A DNA stretch of 64,000 bases, taken from the IMG/VR virus record IMGVR_UViG_3300008740_000001, positions 124,001 to 188,000 of that record, one strand, 5' to 3'. The notes beneath the pieces are model-generated. The model did no database searches, was not told the origin of the DNA, and saw only the letters and a program-made list of their open reading frames with translations. Below, one piece after another: positions 9,701-18,107 of the stretch (positions within the stretch are counted from its first letter, which is position 1; every line of letters begins with the position of its first letter). Position numbers and translations under genes: made by a program. This stretch comes from a virus.

Positions 9701-9862
9701 GTCGCGGGTGTAACAGAAAAGGTGACCAAAGCAGTCGGAGGTGGACAGCAAGAAAGTCCCCAGCCGGTTCAAGTAAATATTACTTTGGAACTAGATAAGA
9801 GAGTACTAGCAAGACACACAGAAGAGATTATGGTTGCCAAACTGAACCCGGCAAGCGCTTAA
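6776..9862 (+). CDS. Tail tape measure protein
   Basis: A 1028-residue protein that sets tail length and is extruded on DNA delivery. The N-terminal 150 residues are a coiled coil ('EQLTKQVERNTAGFNREL'). The middle is Ala/Gly-rich and helical. About residues 530-830 hold repeated long hydrophobic segments ('GLILIIPLIIAIAYGLKKMW', 'GGLILLVPLVIGLFLGLKK'), a usual tape-measure feature linked to membrane passage. The C-terminus has the common 'AFAGGMAMVGEKGPEMVNMP' motif of tape measures. Length and position between chaperone and baseplate genes agree. Confidence 0.9.
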   Translation: MADDPKTNEKLTRAIEQLTKQVERNTAGFNRELKKSGQLTESLGDSFEEIAKSLKKKNDILENTILSLTRIGEITTVQDRRAAYRAEALQAELDSINNLLAAEESKLEVMIQEGTISEEARKNYEIKLEAQRESVRLLKGEVQQMNAAASAADDVAKGMLGIAGITDKMRLDDKFANAVGEAGGLVPVLQAVGKRLMDNTTKTMLLSSASSHVSDAIMGLAMAAIKQMVSLDNLEAQMRRMTGGNHEYSESIREVYLANRINGVSAEDAASSVNTLYTEMSTFTRYNKATRSELANTGALLERMGVSNEAFAGGLEVSTKMLGMTAIESRDTQTDIARFATELGVAPETMAAGFKNAGPIMAKFSINATKAFKNVAKAAKATGIEMDRILDYTQRFDTFEGAAEQVGSLNAMLGGDYINAMDLMATEDPAERMKMITDAIHDSGKAFEEMSYYEKIAIAEASGFQDVGELAKAMSGDMDTLNTSTEEHALTEEQLAENAKINQSLQEKLANTMAELAPAIMDVMDGLNKFMVPIMKFVAIAGPVLFPALLMLKGLMWAVQIKTAMATAATEFRMIAQLKAWAVDKLETAQIWLMIKADEAKAAIDRIRAATTGASTAATAANTGAQNLSTAATIRGRLAIIGQNIARGVAVAGTAAWAVIQGVWAIATGAGTVATLGATVATWGLNTALITATGGLILIIPLIIAIAYGLKKMWEQGGIAKGIVIALGIAAGAALVAATGGLILLVPLVIGLFLGLKKVWDGLKEGATWAKIVGGILLYIFAAPLVPLFLLWQFWDKIKAGFIIGAKAIFNALTWPFQKAYDLVTSIWDGITGFFTSKIDTIKAVFMSIASVGKTIANVFKWPFNALIGIINKFIGFIEGVFTLKIRVPKILPGPSKFQIGPPNMGRIPKLAKGTEAFAGGMAMVGEKGPEMVNMPAGTSVTPAEKTKKFVETLAQVANMTAKIAGAMGVPGASAVAGVTEKVTKAVGGGQQESPQPVQVNITLELDKRVLARHTEEIMVAKLNPASA

Positions 9863-9875
9863 AGGAGGCAAGAAA

Positions 9876-10739
9876 ATGGGCTTTTTAGATGAATTAAATG
9901 ACTTGAACAGAGAGCGTACTTCGCTGTTTGATTCAAAATCAAAAGCAGGTCGAGATGCATCAGACACGTATGCTAACCTAAACCAGCTTTATATTGAATT
10001 TTATCATTTGCCTTCAGACAGAAGTGTTACGTTCAAGGCTTATATCACTGAATGGTCAGACAAATTTAGTTCCAACTATAACACCGAAAACGTGTATGGA
10101 AGAAACGACCCGATTCATACTTTTGAGGGAACATCGCGTGAAATCTCGCTTGCATGGGAATGCGCATCTTCCACTGCTCACGAAGCACAAGAAAATCTAG
10201 CCAGAGTGTCTTTGTTGGCGCAATTTTTGTACCCAGCATTTAAGATGCAGGAGTTTACTTTTGGCCCGGGCGCAGAAACCTTAAAAGTTGGAACAATGGC
10301 CAAAGCACCCTTAGTTAAGGTGCGTTTTGCGAACTTGATCTTGGACAGTAAGGGTGCCGCCGTCGACGCGGCAACGGGGATGTCTGATGTTAACGCAAAA
10401 ACGGGCGGTCTTCTGTGTGCTCTAGATGGCTTAAACATATCAACAGATCTGGAAGAAGGCGTAATTGACGCGACTGGCATTTCAACCCCTAAAACATTAA
10501 CACTGAGCACAACCCTGAAAGTCATTCACCAGCATACGCTAGGTTGGGATAATAGCAATAAAACATGGCTGGGTGAAGGAAATGCAGTTGCTTTCCCATA
10601 TAATGCTTGGGGAGCCGGCGCCGCTGAATTGTCGGGCATCGAAGATCGTTACGGCGTAGAAGAACCGGAGGATCCCGCTGCAGCACCATCTGATGAACTG
10701 CCAACTATGGACGCCTCGTCGCTGGAGCGGGTATCATGA
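9876..10739 (+). CDS. Baseplate / tail-tube initiator protein (gp48/gp54-type, tentative)
   Basis: A 287-residue protein with SD AAAGGAGG. It contains 'YIEFYHLPSDRSVTFKAYI' and 'IHTFEGTSREISLAWECASS', which read like a tube-like beta-barrel domain that docks on the tail tube, and a disordered Glu/Pro-rich C-terminus. It lies just after the tape measure and overlaps the LysM baseplate gene by 4 bases, where T4-like phages carry the tube-initiator proteins. The exact T4 counterpart cannot be set from sequence alone. Confidence 0.5.
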   Translation: MGFLDELNDLNRERTSLFDSKSKAGRDASDTYANLNQLYIEFYHLPSDRSVTFKAYITEWSDKFSSNYNTENVYGRNDPIHTFEGTSREISLAWECASSTAHEAQENLARVSLLAQFLYPAFKMQEFTFGPGAETLKVGTMAKAPLVKVRFANLILDSKGAAVDAATGMSDVNAKTGGLLCALDGLNISTDLEEGVIDATGISTPKTLTLSTTLKVIHQHTLGWDNSNKTWLGEGNAVAFPYNAWGAGAAELSGIEDRYGVEEPEDPAAAPSDELPTMDASSLERVS

Positions 10740-11086
10740 GTAGATATTTTGGTAGACGAAGAAAAACAACGAAAGAGAAGATGCACAAAGAGCTTCTTGA
10801 TAAGCGCGGCGTCAAGCATATTAAGCATTATACGACACCCGTCCTCTCTCACCCAACGGTTGAGGAAAGAAGCAAGTACACGCAAGAACTACATGTTTGG
10901 TCAGTGGGAGATCGCTATTATAAGCTAGCCCACAAGCATTACGGAGATTCTAAATATTGGTGGGTCATAGCCCACTGGAACCTTAAGCCCACTGAGGGAC
11001 ACTTAAACTTGGGTGATGCAGTTCGAATCCCCGGCCCGATTAATGTGGTATTAAATATCCTTAAGAGGAACGGCGGTGGTTATTAA
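10736..11086 (+). CDS. LysM-containing baseplate protein (gp53 / tail protein X-like)
   Basis: A 116-residue protein with a basic N-terminus (1-35) and a LysM-type domain at about 50-105: 'HVWSVGDRYYKLAHKHYG' then 'YWWVIAHWN' and 'LNLGDAVRIPGP'. Such domains occur in T4 gp53 and P2 gpX, which link baseplate hub and wedge. ATGA overlap with the preceding gene and one-base overlap with the next place it in a tight baseplate operon. Confidence 0.75.
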   Translation: MSRYFGRRRKTTKEKMHKELLDKRGVKHIKHYTTPVLSHPTVEERSKYTQELHVWSVGDRYYKLAHKHYGDSKYWWVIAHWNLKPTEGHLNLGDAVRIPGPINVVLNILKRNGGGY

Positions 11087-14000
11087 TGTCGCGGGGTTAT
11101 ACAGCGAAAGTACCAGCGAACTGGAGTTCCGACGTACTCGATCTTGTCAATAGTTTTGAGATCGAAGGCGCAACTATCTATTTTGATGATGCGAATAAAT
11201 TCTCGGCAGAAGACTTAGATATTATCTCTGGAGAGGCCATCGTCAAGAGTTTGTCTTATGACAGAGACTTTTCAGGCGAAGGCGATATGCCCGATGGACT
11301 ATACGAATATAAGGGCGAATCACAACGCCTAGGATCTGTGTTCAAAGATCTCGCCGGATGTATTGACGGCACTCAGAATTACTGCCTGTCGTATGAAGAT
11401 TTCGACGATATCGACAAAGATTATCTTTCTGACTGGATCGTCGATAATGTTTCCTCTGGAGATGATGCTTTACCTTTATCAAACGTCAAATCTGGAGATG
11501 ATATCTTTAAAAACACTTGGGGGAATGACCCCGACTATAAGATGTCCGAAAGATATAGCTGGTCTAAGACGCGCTGTGGAAGTATTACCTCTAGTGGCCG
11601 CGCCAGCGCAATGTCATCTAATACTGCCAAACTTCCGATGACATCCGGCGGTGTACAAGGCTCTTCCACCGCCCCCTCTATGCGTGAATATTCGGATCAG
11701 CTATTCGCAGATTCTCGATTCCTCTCACAGCGCATGCAATACATTTCGAAGGCCGTTACCGCATATGAAGAATTAGAGGATCTTGACGATGAAGCCGTAG
11801 AGGAGGGTATGGACCGCCTCGCGGAGTTGCAGGAGAAGGAAGAAGACGGCGATCTCACCCCCGAAGAAGCGGAAGAACTGGCGCGACTCCAAGGCGCGAT
11901 GACGCCATCCAACTTGAGCGATAGAGCTGATCAGCAGGCCGCAGTGGCCGCATTGGAAGAAAGTGGAGAGGCCGGCTCATATGCTGCAGCTATGCGAGCT
12001 ATGGAACAGTGTTTTATGATAAAGGATATTGTGACGATGGCTCAGGCGAACGTTCAAAGGAGTAGGGAAGGAAAAACTCAGTATCGTGTCGCAGACGGGC
12101 CGGCAGCACACATGGTACACGGAGAGATGGGCCAAACAGTTTCAAAATTAATGTTCGACCCGGCCTATTCTGCTTATTATTTTATGCCACCGAGCAAGTT
12201 GTCGTACTTGACCCCTTCAATAAAACTGTATCAAGTTTTGCATGAGGCAAACGCATCCGGGCCATCGCCCGAGACATCAGACTTGAATCCGCCGGTAGAC
12301 TTCCAAATACCATTCTTTCAACACATGACCCAGTATTCGATAGATCAGATCATGAACGGAGAAGAGGGTCGCGGCGGCATCATCGGCTTAAAGAGTTTTG
12401 ATTGGGTCTATCAGGGCTCAAATCCGGCTTCCTCTAGAAGAGATATTAAGGCGACCTTGATATTGGAGTGTCAATCGTTTGGGGAATTGGTTAGGGAAAG
12501 GACCGTAACCCTCCAAGGGCCAAACGGCGAGTTTACTCATCATTGGACCTATGCTGATTTGGCAATTCGAAGAAACCGCGACCACAGACAGGCACCCGAT
12601 GTGATATATCAGCAAACAAAAGTGGTAGTTGGTTGGGGTTTGGACGACGCGTCTGAAGAAATTAACACTCTTGGGTTTACAGAAGACGAGATCCGGGCAG
12701 TTAAGAACTCTCAAATGACAATGTTTTTGACATTAATTGATCACGGGTTTGATATCAGAGAGGATGGCACAGTAGAGATGAAAATTGAATATCGGGCCTA
12801 CATCGAAGGGGCGTTTACTTCACCGGAAGCCAATGTGTTGATTACAGATGATTTGTTAGAAAAACAGGCCGAACGAAAACGCTTGTTAGGTGAGATGCAG
12901 GCAGATATTAATGATCCGAACGGAAGATGTAGAACTGCAGATTTGCAGGAGTTAAAAAGAAGGTTTACTAATCAGATACATGAAGAGAAGGAGCAAGCAC
13001 ATCTTTCTCTCTTGAAGGGTCTAGAAGACGAAAATAGCATCTTTATTCGGACTATTGATATTGTAGAAATGATGCAATTTATGCAAAATCCTTTCGCGGG
13101 CTCTTCCGGGGCTAACGCTCAAACAGGAGCCAGCGGCAACCCTTCTGTTTCGGGGAACTCATCAGCCGACCAACTTAGGACAGCGGATGGAGTTGTCGCA
13201 GATTTGGAGTCTAAATTTAATTTTCCAGATCAAGCAGCCCACGGCAGTGCCGAAAGCCAAAGCACAAATGAGTTGTTGGAAAACGTATATACAGAAGAGG
13301 TCGACGGCGAATTTCAGGTACCTTACTTTTTCCTAGGAGATCTAATTCACGTTGCGCTTAAGAATATTTCCAAATCAGACACGGCGGATCCAAAGAAATT
13401 TAAAAATATGCGTTTATTGTTAGGGGCCCTCGAAATTAATGATTTTGAAAACTCAGATGTTAAGTATCAGATTAATATAGCGGACGTGCCCATTGCGGTT
13501 ACATATTTTTTGGAATGGTTCATGAACAGAATTCAAAAAAAGCAAGAAGTTGTTTGGTACCTTATGGACTTCATCAAAGATGTCATCAAAAATATGATTT
13601 ACAAAGTGCTTAATTCAGATGAGTGCTTCGCCGGCGCCGTAAGGCAAAAAGCCAACTTTCAGAACATCTATCTCGTGGGCAAAGGCAACGGTGGCGTTGA
13701 TAAGATACAGGAACTAATTGATACGCCCGCAGGCGCCGATACTGGCCTATATAAGCGTTTGTTCGTAGATGATGTGTCTAGCGACCAGTCGCCTATTTTA
13801 GAAGTTGACAAGTCGGACGAACAGATCGACGCCGCCGACATGTTTCACTACGTGCTCTTATACGCAGCAGATCCTACCCCGAGAAACCTGAATGGAAATT
13901 TCAGCGAAGATGTGGAAAAGGGTGTATATCATTTTCATATTGGTACCAACAAGGGTCTTGTCAAAAGGATCAAGTTTACTAAGACGGATCAGCCCGGCTT

Positions 14001-14415
14001 GAGAGAGGCGAGATACTTCAGTCAAGGTTATGACGGCTTATCACAATTGAGAGAGCCGTACAAGATAGATATTGAAATGTATGGTAATGCGAGAATCTTC
14101 CCGGGGCAGACAATTTACGTAGATCCGCAGGGATTGGGTTTTAATTTAGGCAGCCCTGCCAACGAGGGCTCAATGGCTTGGACGCTGGGTTTGGGCGGTT
14201 ATCACATGGTTATCAATGTTCAGCACACAATCGCCCGTGGAATATTTGATACTAGGGTTAATGCAGTGTGGGTGCTCCGAGGCGGCATGGGCGGAGAATC
14301 AACAGAGGCCGATGGTACCGAAACCCCGGCGCGCAATACATCAGCCTGTCAGGTCTTGAACAATTCGGGACTTCCGGCGAGCGGGTATGACCCAAGTAGC
14401 GAGGGAGGAGGGTAG
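11086..14415 (+). CDS. Large baseplate hub-type structural protein
   Basis: An 1109-residue protein. Residues about 200-300 are a charged helical segment ('LAELQEKEEDGDLTPEEAEE'). The C-terminal region (about 930-1070) reads like a hub fold: 'FHYVLLYAAD', 'YGNARIFPGQTIYVDP', 'GLGGYHMVINVQHTIARG' and 'DTRVNAVWVLRGG', the order seen in gp27/gpD-type hub proteins that carry the central spike. No lysozyme or peptidase motif is visible. Known single-domain hubs are much shorter, so this is likely a fusion or expanded version. It starts on the last base of the LysM gene stop. Confidence 0.6.
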   Translation: MSRGYTAKVPANWSSDVLDLVNSFEIEGATIYFDDANKFSAEDLDIISGEAIVKSLSYDRDFSGEGDMPDGLYEYKGESQRLGSVFKDLAGCIDGTQNYCLSYEDFDDIDKDYLSDWIVDNVSSGDDALPLSNVKSGDDIFKNTWGNDPDYKMSERYSWSKTRCGSITSSGRASAMSSNTAKLPMTSGGVQGSSTAPSMREYSDQLFADSRFLSQRMQYISKAVTAYEELEDLDDEAVEEGMDRLAELQEKEEDGDLTPEEAEELARLQGAMTPSNLSDRADQQAAVAALEESGEAGSYAAAMRAMEQCFMIKDIVTMAQANVQRSREGKTQYRVADGPAAHMVHGEMGQTVSKLMFDPAYSAYYFMPPSKLSYLTPSIKLYQVLHEANASGPSPETSDLNPPVDFQIPFFQHMTQYSIDQIMNGEEGRGGIIGLKSFDWVYQGSNPASSRRDIKATLILECQSFGELVRERTVTLQGPNGEFTHHWTYADLAIRRNRDHRQAPDVIYQQTKVVVGWGLDDASEEINTLGFTEDEIRAVKNSQMTMFLTLIDHGFDIREDGTVEMKIEYRAYIEGAFTSPEANVLITDDLLEKQAERKRLLGEMQADINDPNGRCRTADLQELKRRFTNQIHEEKEQAHLSLLKGLEDENSIFIRTIDIVEMMQFMQNPFAGSSGANAQTGASGNPSVSGNSSADQLRTADGVVADLESKFNFPDQAAHGSAESQSTNELLENVYTEEVDGEFQVPYFFLGDLIHVALKNISKSDTADPKKFKNMRLLLGALEINDFENSDVKYQINIADVPIAVTYFLEWFMNRIQKKQEVVWYLMDFIKDVIKNMIYKVLNSDECFAGAVRQKANFQNIYLVGKGNGGVDKIQELIDTPAGADTGLYKRLFVDDVSSDQSPILEVDKSDEQIDAADMFHYVLLYAADPTPRNLNGNFSEDVEKGVYHFHIGTNKGLVKRIKFTKTDQPGLREARYFSQGYDGLSQLREPYKIDIEMYGNARIFPGQTIYVDPQGLGFNLGSPANEGSMAWTLGLGGYHMVINVQHTIARGIFDTRVNAVWVLRGGMGGESTEADGTETPARNTSACQVLNNSGLPASGYDPSSEGGG

Positions 14416-15693
14416 ATGAAAGCAACTGACAAAAATATGATGCGCGGCAAAAACGACTTGTCATCGGATCTTATTTACTATTATCGGCTTTTGTACTCTG
14501 TTGTTCATAGTGTTGGTTCTCCGTATAAAAAGATTGGCAAAAGCGTCAGAAACTTTGAAAACGGAGAAAGAGTAATGTATGGGCGAGTTGACAGGGAGTA
14601 TGTTGCCATTTTGCCAAAAGAAGAACTGCTAGTGGCTCCCTCGGGCCAGACAGGCACGCAATTAGTTAGGGTAATGCCCTTCGTAGCAGATGCATTTGAG
14701 GATTTTCAAAAGGCATTTCAGTCAGCACTGTACGCCAAAAAGATAAGTGGCAATGACGCTTTTTTGTCGACGCCAATGCCAAAGAAGGGGTACATGTCCC
14801 CTACTCAACAATATAAAGAATATCGTCGTGCCATGTTTAAGATATTTATAAAATACTTAGACGCCTTAGACTGCCACAAGAAGATAACAGATTTTGAGAG
14901 CTTTCAGATTTACTTTATGGACTTTGTTAGAAACACAACTGCCCGGGCCCCTTTTACCATAGAAGGGTTTCAAAGAAGCCACCTTGCACACCCGCACATG
15001 TCTGGACTTGTAATAGACTTAGCAGACACGCTAGATCCGGCAGACGACAAGGCAAAAGTTGAAAAGATTTTTGAAAGCCCCAATTACAGATTTTATGAAA
15101 ACGCCGCAATGCAGTTTGGGTTTTCTATTGACAAAAACTGTCCTTGGAGACTGGTTGCAGATTTGGGTAGCCCCGTTATGCTCACATACATGGAAAATAG
15201 AGGATTTTCTTCAGTTGACAGGGTATTAAGAAAGTGTTATGATAAGGCTTATATGAGCGGGTACAATATATTCAAAACTATGTTAGAAATGTATTATAAT
15301 AGTTATATCGATCTCAAGAAGCGAGTAGTCTTTCCGAAGCGTAACTCGAAAGGGGACTATATTAGTGCCTCACTAAAGAGGAGCCAAACTAGTCTTGCTG
15401 ATTTATCTTTTGAATATGGCGAATCATACTTTTTAGAAAAATATATCACCATTAGAAATTTAGAAGAAGGGGGAATGTTTAGTGAGCAGAAAGTGCAGCT
15501 TATGCTGAGTCGCTCGTTAGAGATGATCCAAATAAGCGGTACAGAGTCGGCATTAAAGTACATCAATGAACAACTTTCTGATACCACCAATCGCTCTGGC
15601 TCGCTTGCACAGCGGAAACACAGAAGAAAAAAGAAAAAAGAAGAAGAAAAAGCCTTGCAATCTCAACCAAAACCGGGTACAATGAAATACTAG
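14416..15693 (+). CDS. Uncharacterised virion-associated protein
   Basis: A 425-residue protein starting immediately after the hub gene stop. It is largely helical with many aromatic residues ('LIYYYRLLYSVVHSVGSPYK', 'AMFKIFIKYLDAL') and ends in a highly basic, Gln-rich tail ('RKHRRKKKKEEEKAL'). It is not recognised. Its place at the end of the structural run suggests a virion component, and the basic tail could contact DNA. Confidence 0.6.
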   Translation: MKATDKNMMRGKNDLSSDLIYYYRLLYSVVHSVGSPYKKIGKSVRNFENGERVMYGRVDREYVAILPKEELLVAPSGQTGTQLVRVMPFVADAFEDFQKAFQSALYAKKISGNDAFLSTPMPKKGYMSPTQQYKEYRRAMFKIFIKYLDALDCHKKITDFESFQIYFMDFVRNTTARAPFTIEGFQRSHLAHPHMSGLVIDLADTLDPADDKAKVEKIFESPNYRFYENAAMQFGFSIDKNCPWRLVADLGSPVMLTYMENRGFSSVDRVLRKCYDKAYMSGYNIFKTMLEMYYNSYIDLKKRVVFPKRNSKGDYISASLKRSQTSLADLSFEYGESYFLEKYITIRNLEEGGMFSEQKVQLMLSRSLEMIQISGTESALKYINEQLSDTTNRSGSLAQRKHRRKKKKEEEKALQSQPKPGTMKY

Positions 15694-15704
15694 GTAGGTG
15701 TTCT

Positions 15705-16889
15705 TTGCTGTTTCAAGCACTAGATAACAAAAATGAATGTATTGGCGTATATGCCAACGGGGAGTTGATCTATGAACTCCCAGAGAATCTGACAAAAACG
15801 TGGGGATATTCCTCATTTCTTTCGGAACGAGAAATTGAATATGCTAGCCTATATTGCATGGGCAAGGACATATCAGAAGTGTGTCCCGAAGGATTAAGAG
15901 AGGAGTGGGCTTTGTCTTCTGAACGCATGCGCGCTTATCTGAAATCCTTTACAATTGCAAAGATATCCCTAGACGACAATTGTTTTTTCGACCTGATCCC
16001 GAAACGTCATTTAATGGAATTGTGCGAAGTTAAGAATAAGATAGCAGAGCATGTTTTCCAGACATATGAGAGGCCAAGGAATTATGAACATCTCTTGGCA
16101 GTCACGAAACTTGTGGAAGACATCGCGCAACAGCCGTTGAAAGTAAACTCCGCGAACATAAAACACCTCAGAGCCAGCTTGCAGGCTCGAAATTTTTTAA
16201 AGAAAATTCAACGATCATCGTCGTATTGTAAATATGTCGTCGACGGAACTAAAACCGGCAGGTTGACCGTAAGGCCAAACAGCTTTCCTATTTTGACAAT
16301 GAATAAAGATTTTCGCTCTGTCCTAGAGCCTCAAAATGATTGGTTTGTCGAATTAGATTACAATGCCGCCGAATTGCGAGTATTGTTGGCCTTGCTTGAA
16401 AAGGAACAGCCAAAAGGCGATATCCACAAGTGGAACTTGGAAAATGTGTTCAAAGGAATGAATACCAGATCTGGGGCGAAAAAGAGGGCCTTTGCTTGGC
16501 TGTATAACCCAAATTCAGAAGATACGCTTATGGATCACTTCTACGAAAGAAACGTGGTTGTGGATAAATTTTGGGACGGCTCTAACGTAAACACCTGTTT
16601 TGGCAGAACTATTCCGGCTGACTCCTTTCACGCACTAAACTATATTGTCCAAAGCACCTGTGCGGATATGGTCTTGGAGCAAGCATGCAAAATACATCGA
16701 TTGCTGGCTCATAAACGCTCCTCAATCGCGTTTGTGGTTCACGACAGTATAGTGCTCGACTTTGCGGACGAAGACCGTCAGACGCTAGCTGAGCTTGTTA
16801 GTGAATATTCCACTACAAGGTTAGGTCAGTTCATGGTAAACTTGAACGCAGGAAAAAACTTTGGCAACCTTAAACCATTGAGGACGTAA
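15705..16889 (+). CDS. polA-like: Family A DNA polymerase, short polymerase-only form
   Basis: A 394-residue protein from TTG 15705 (SD TAGGTAGGTG). All family A palm/finger motifs are present: 'KTGRLTVRP' near 183-191; motif A 'LDYNAAELRVLLAL' with D218; the O-helix R255-x3-K259-x3-F263-x3-Y267, exactly the PolI spacing; 'QSTCADM' near 316; and motif C 'VVHDS' with H346-D347. There is no 3'-5' exonuclease or 5' nuclease domain; a separate 5'-3' exonuclease lies at 22136. At well under half the length of PolI it may be a repair or Okazaki-fragment polymerase beside the DnaE enzyme at 29509. The next gene starts on the base after its stop. Confidence 0.88.
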   Translation: MLFQALDNKNECIGVYANGELIYELPENLTKTWGYSSFLSEREIEYASLYCMGKDISEVCPEGLREEWALSSERMRAYLKSFTIAKISLDDNCFFDLIPKRHLMELCEVKNKIAEHVFQTYERPRNYEHLLAVTKLVEDIAQQPLKVNSANIKHLRASLQARNFLKKIQRSSSYCKYVVDGTKTGRLTVRPNSFPILTMNKDFRSVLEPQNDWFVELDYNAAELRVLLALLEKEQPKGDIHKWNLENVFKGMNTRSGAKKRAFAWLYNPNSEDTLMDHFYERNVVVDKFWDGSNVNTCFGRTIPADSFHALNYIVQSTCADMVLEQACKIHRLLAHKRSSIAFVVHDSIVLDFADEDRQTLAELVSEYSTTRLGQFMVNLNAGKNFGNLKPLRT

Positions 16890-17735
16890 ATGGATAAAAT
16901 CATCGGCCTAGGCGCCGCCGGCTGCAATGTGGTCAAAGAATTTCAGAAATTCCCACAATATACTGGATATCAGCTTGACGTTGGCCTTAAAGGTCTAAAG
17001 AAAAATGGAATATATTCTATAGAACCGCAGGAAACCCCAGAAGCATACGAATCTGGTTGTCCTTCTGTTAAAAATTTTCTGAAAGAGGCGAAGCCTACAG
17101 TAAAGTTCGTACTTGCTGGATCTGGCAAAATTGCAGGTGCGACACTTTCAATTTTAGAGCAAATCAAGGATAGAGATATCCACGTTTTGTTTGTGAAGTC
17201 TGACGAGCGGCGCCTGAGTGAACACGCACGGCTTACTGAACGTGCAACTTTTGGAATCTTGCAGGAATACGCCAGATCGGGGCTTTTGGGCTCTATTGAA
17301 CTTGTTAGCAACAAAGCGGTCAGTGGTATTTTGGGGAAAGTTCCGGTTATGGGATATTATCCAGCGATTAACGAACTAATGATCAACACCATGCACATGA
17401 TTAACGTATTTGACAACTCAACTCCTATTATATCGGACTTTTCCCCGGTTTCAGAGATTAATAGAATTGCAACGTATGGGGTCTGCCCGTTCGAAGAAAA
17501 AAATAAAGAAAATTTGTTTTTTCCACTTGACAACGTTCGACAAATGAGGTATTATTTTGCTATAAATCAAAAACAATTAGAAGAAGACACAGAATTAAAC
17601 TATAAAATTAATGAGTTTTTGGACGACTCACAAGAAGAAGAAATCGACACTTCATACGGAATTTATTCTACAAATTATGAACAAAATTTTGTATACTATA
17701 AACTATACACTAACGCAATACAGGAGTACAAATGA
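16890..17735 (+). CDS. FtsZ/tubulin-like protein (divergent)
   Basis: A 281-residue protein. Its N-terminus 'KIIGLGAAGCNVVKEF' (residues 3-18) has the form of the first glycine loop of FtsZ. Residues 73-90 'FVLAGSGKIAGATLSIL' sit where the tubulin signature GGGTGSG would be, but read AGSGKIAG. A strand 'DIHVLFVKSD' follows, and 'INELMINTMHMINVF' lies near 180, where FtsZ has helix H7. It is shorter than FtsZ (about 380) and has an acidic C-terminal tail. Phage tubulins (PhuZ, TubZ) organise DNA or position the replication centre; here only relatedness is proposed, because the GTP-binding loop is altered. It abuts the polymerase gene and overlaps the next by 4 bases. Confidence 0.5.
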   Translation: MDKIIGLGAAGCNVVKEFQKFPQYTGYQLDVGLKGLKKNGIYSIEPQETPEAYESGCPSVKNFLKEAKPTVKFVLAGSGKIAGATLSILEQIKDRDIHVLFVKSDERRLSEHARLTERATFGILQEYARSGLLGSIELVSNKAVSGILGKVPVMGYYPAINELMINTMHMINVFDNSTPIISDFSPVSEINRIATYGVCPFEEKNKENLFFPLDNVRQMRYYFAINQKQLEEDTELNYKINEFLDDSQEEEIDTSYGIYSTNYEQNFVYYKLYTNAIQEYK

Positions 17736-18016
17736 AAGCGTATACGGGAACTTTTACCAAGGTGGATGGTAGCAAACGAACAATGAATTTTGTTCGCTTG
17801 ACAGACTTGCCAGACAGCTTCCTCGCCGCGCAAATTAAGGGGCGAAATCTCTCAGAAACACGAATTCGAGCCAAGGCTAGGATGGTTGCTGAGGGGAAGG
17901 AGACTGTATGGGATCTAGAGAAGAACACGTTTCGTATTTTTAACTGGAAAACGACCACCGGTGAGGTTACAGAAATCGAGATCGAAAATAAAAACTTTTT
18001 TGAAAATAATACTTGA
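17732..18016 (+). CDS. Small SH3-like beta-barrel protein (DUF2693 / WYL_2-type)
   Basis: A 94-residue protein. The segment 'RTMNFVRLTDLPDSFL' followed by 'ETVWDLEKNTFRIFNWKTTT' matches the small Sm/SH3-like proteins common in T4-like marine phages (DUF2693). Their function is unknown; a nucleic-acid or protein-binding role is usually assumed. It overlaps the FtsZ-like gene by ATGA, and the ssDNA-binding protein gene follows behind its own promoter. Confidence 0.6.
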   Translation: MKAYTGTFTKVDGSKRTMNFVRLTDLPDSFLAAQIKGRNLSETRIRAKARMVAEGKETVWDLEKNTFRIFNWKTTTGEVTEIEIENKNFFENNT

Positions 18017-18041
18017 CTTTTATATAAAGCGGTGTTATATT
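18013..18041 (+). promoter_or_regulatory. Sigma70-type promoter for ssDNA-binding protein gene
   Basis: TTGACT (18013-18018), a 17-base spacer and TATATT (18036-18041). It overlaps the last codons of the DUF2693-type gene and gives a leader of about 60 bases before the gp32-like start. Confidence 0.8.
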
Positions 18042-18107
18042 TAATAACAGAGGATCGGAATATTTGCCGATTCTACTATAGCCAAGAGCAAAAAGGAGAA
18101 AAGACTA

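Noticed and set aside
9235-9729. Minus-strand open frame of 164 codons in the tape-measure gene
   Set aside because: Shadow of a strongly coding + strand gene; low-complexity Ala/Pro/Leu product and no initiation signals.
15705-16889. Truncated or broken polA gene
   Set aside because: All polymerase motifs are intact and the start has an SD; it is a complete short enzyme rather than a pseudogene.
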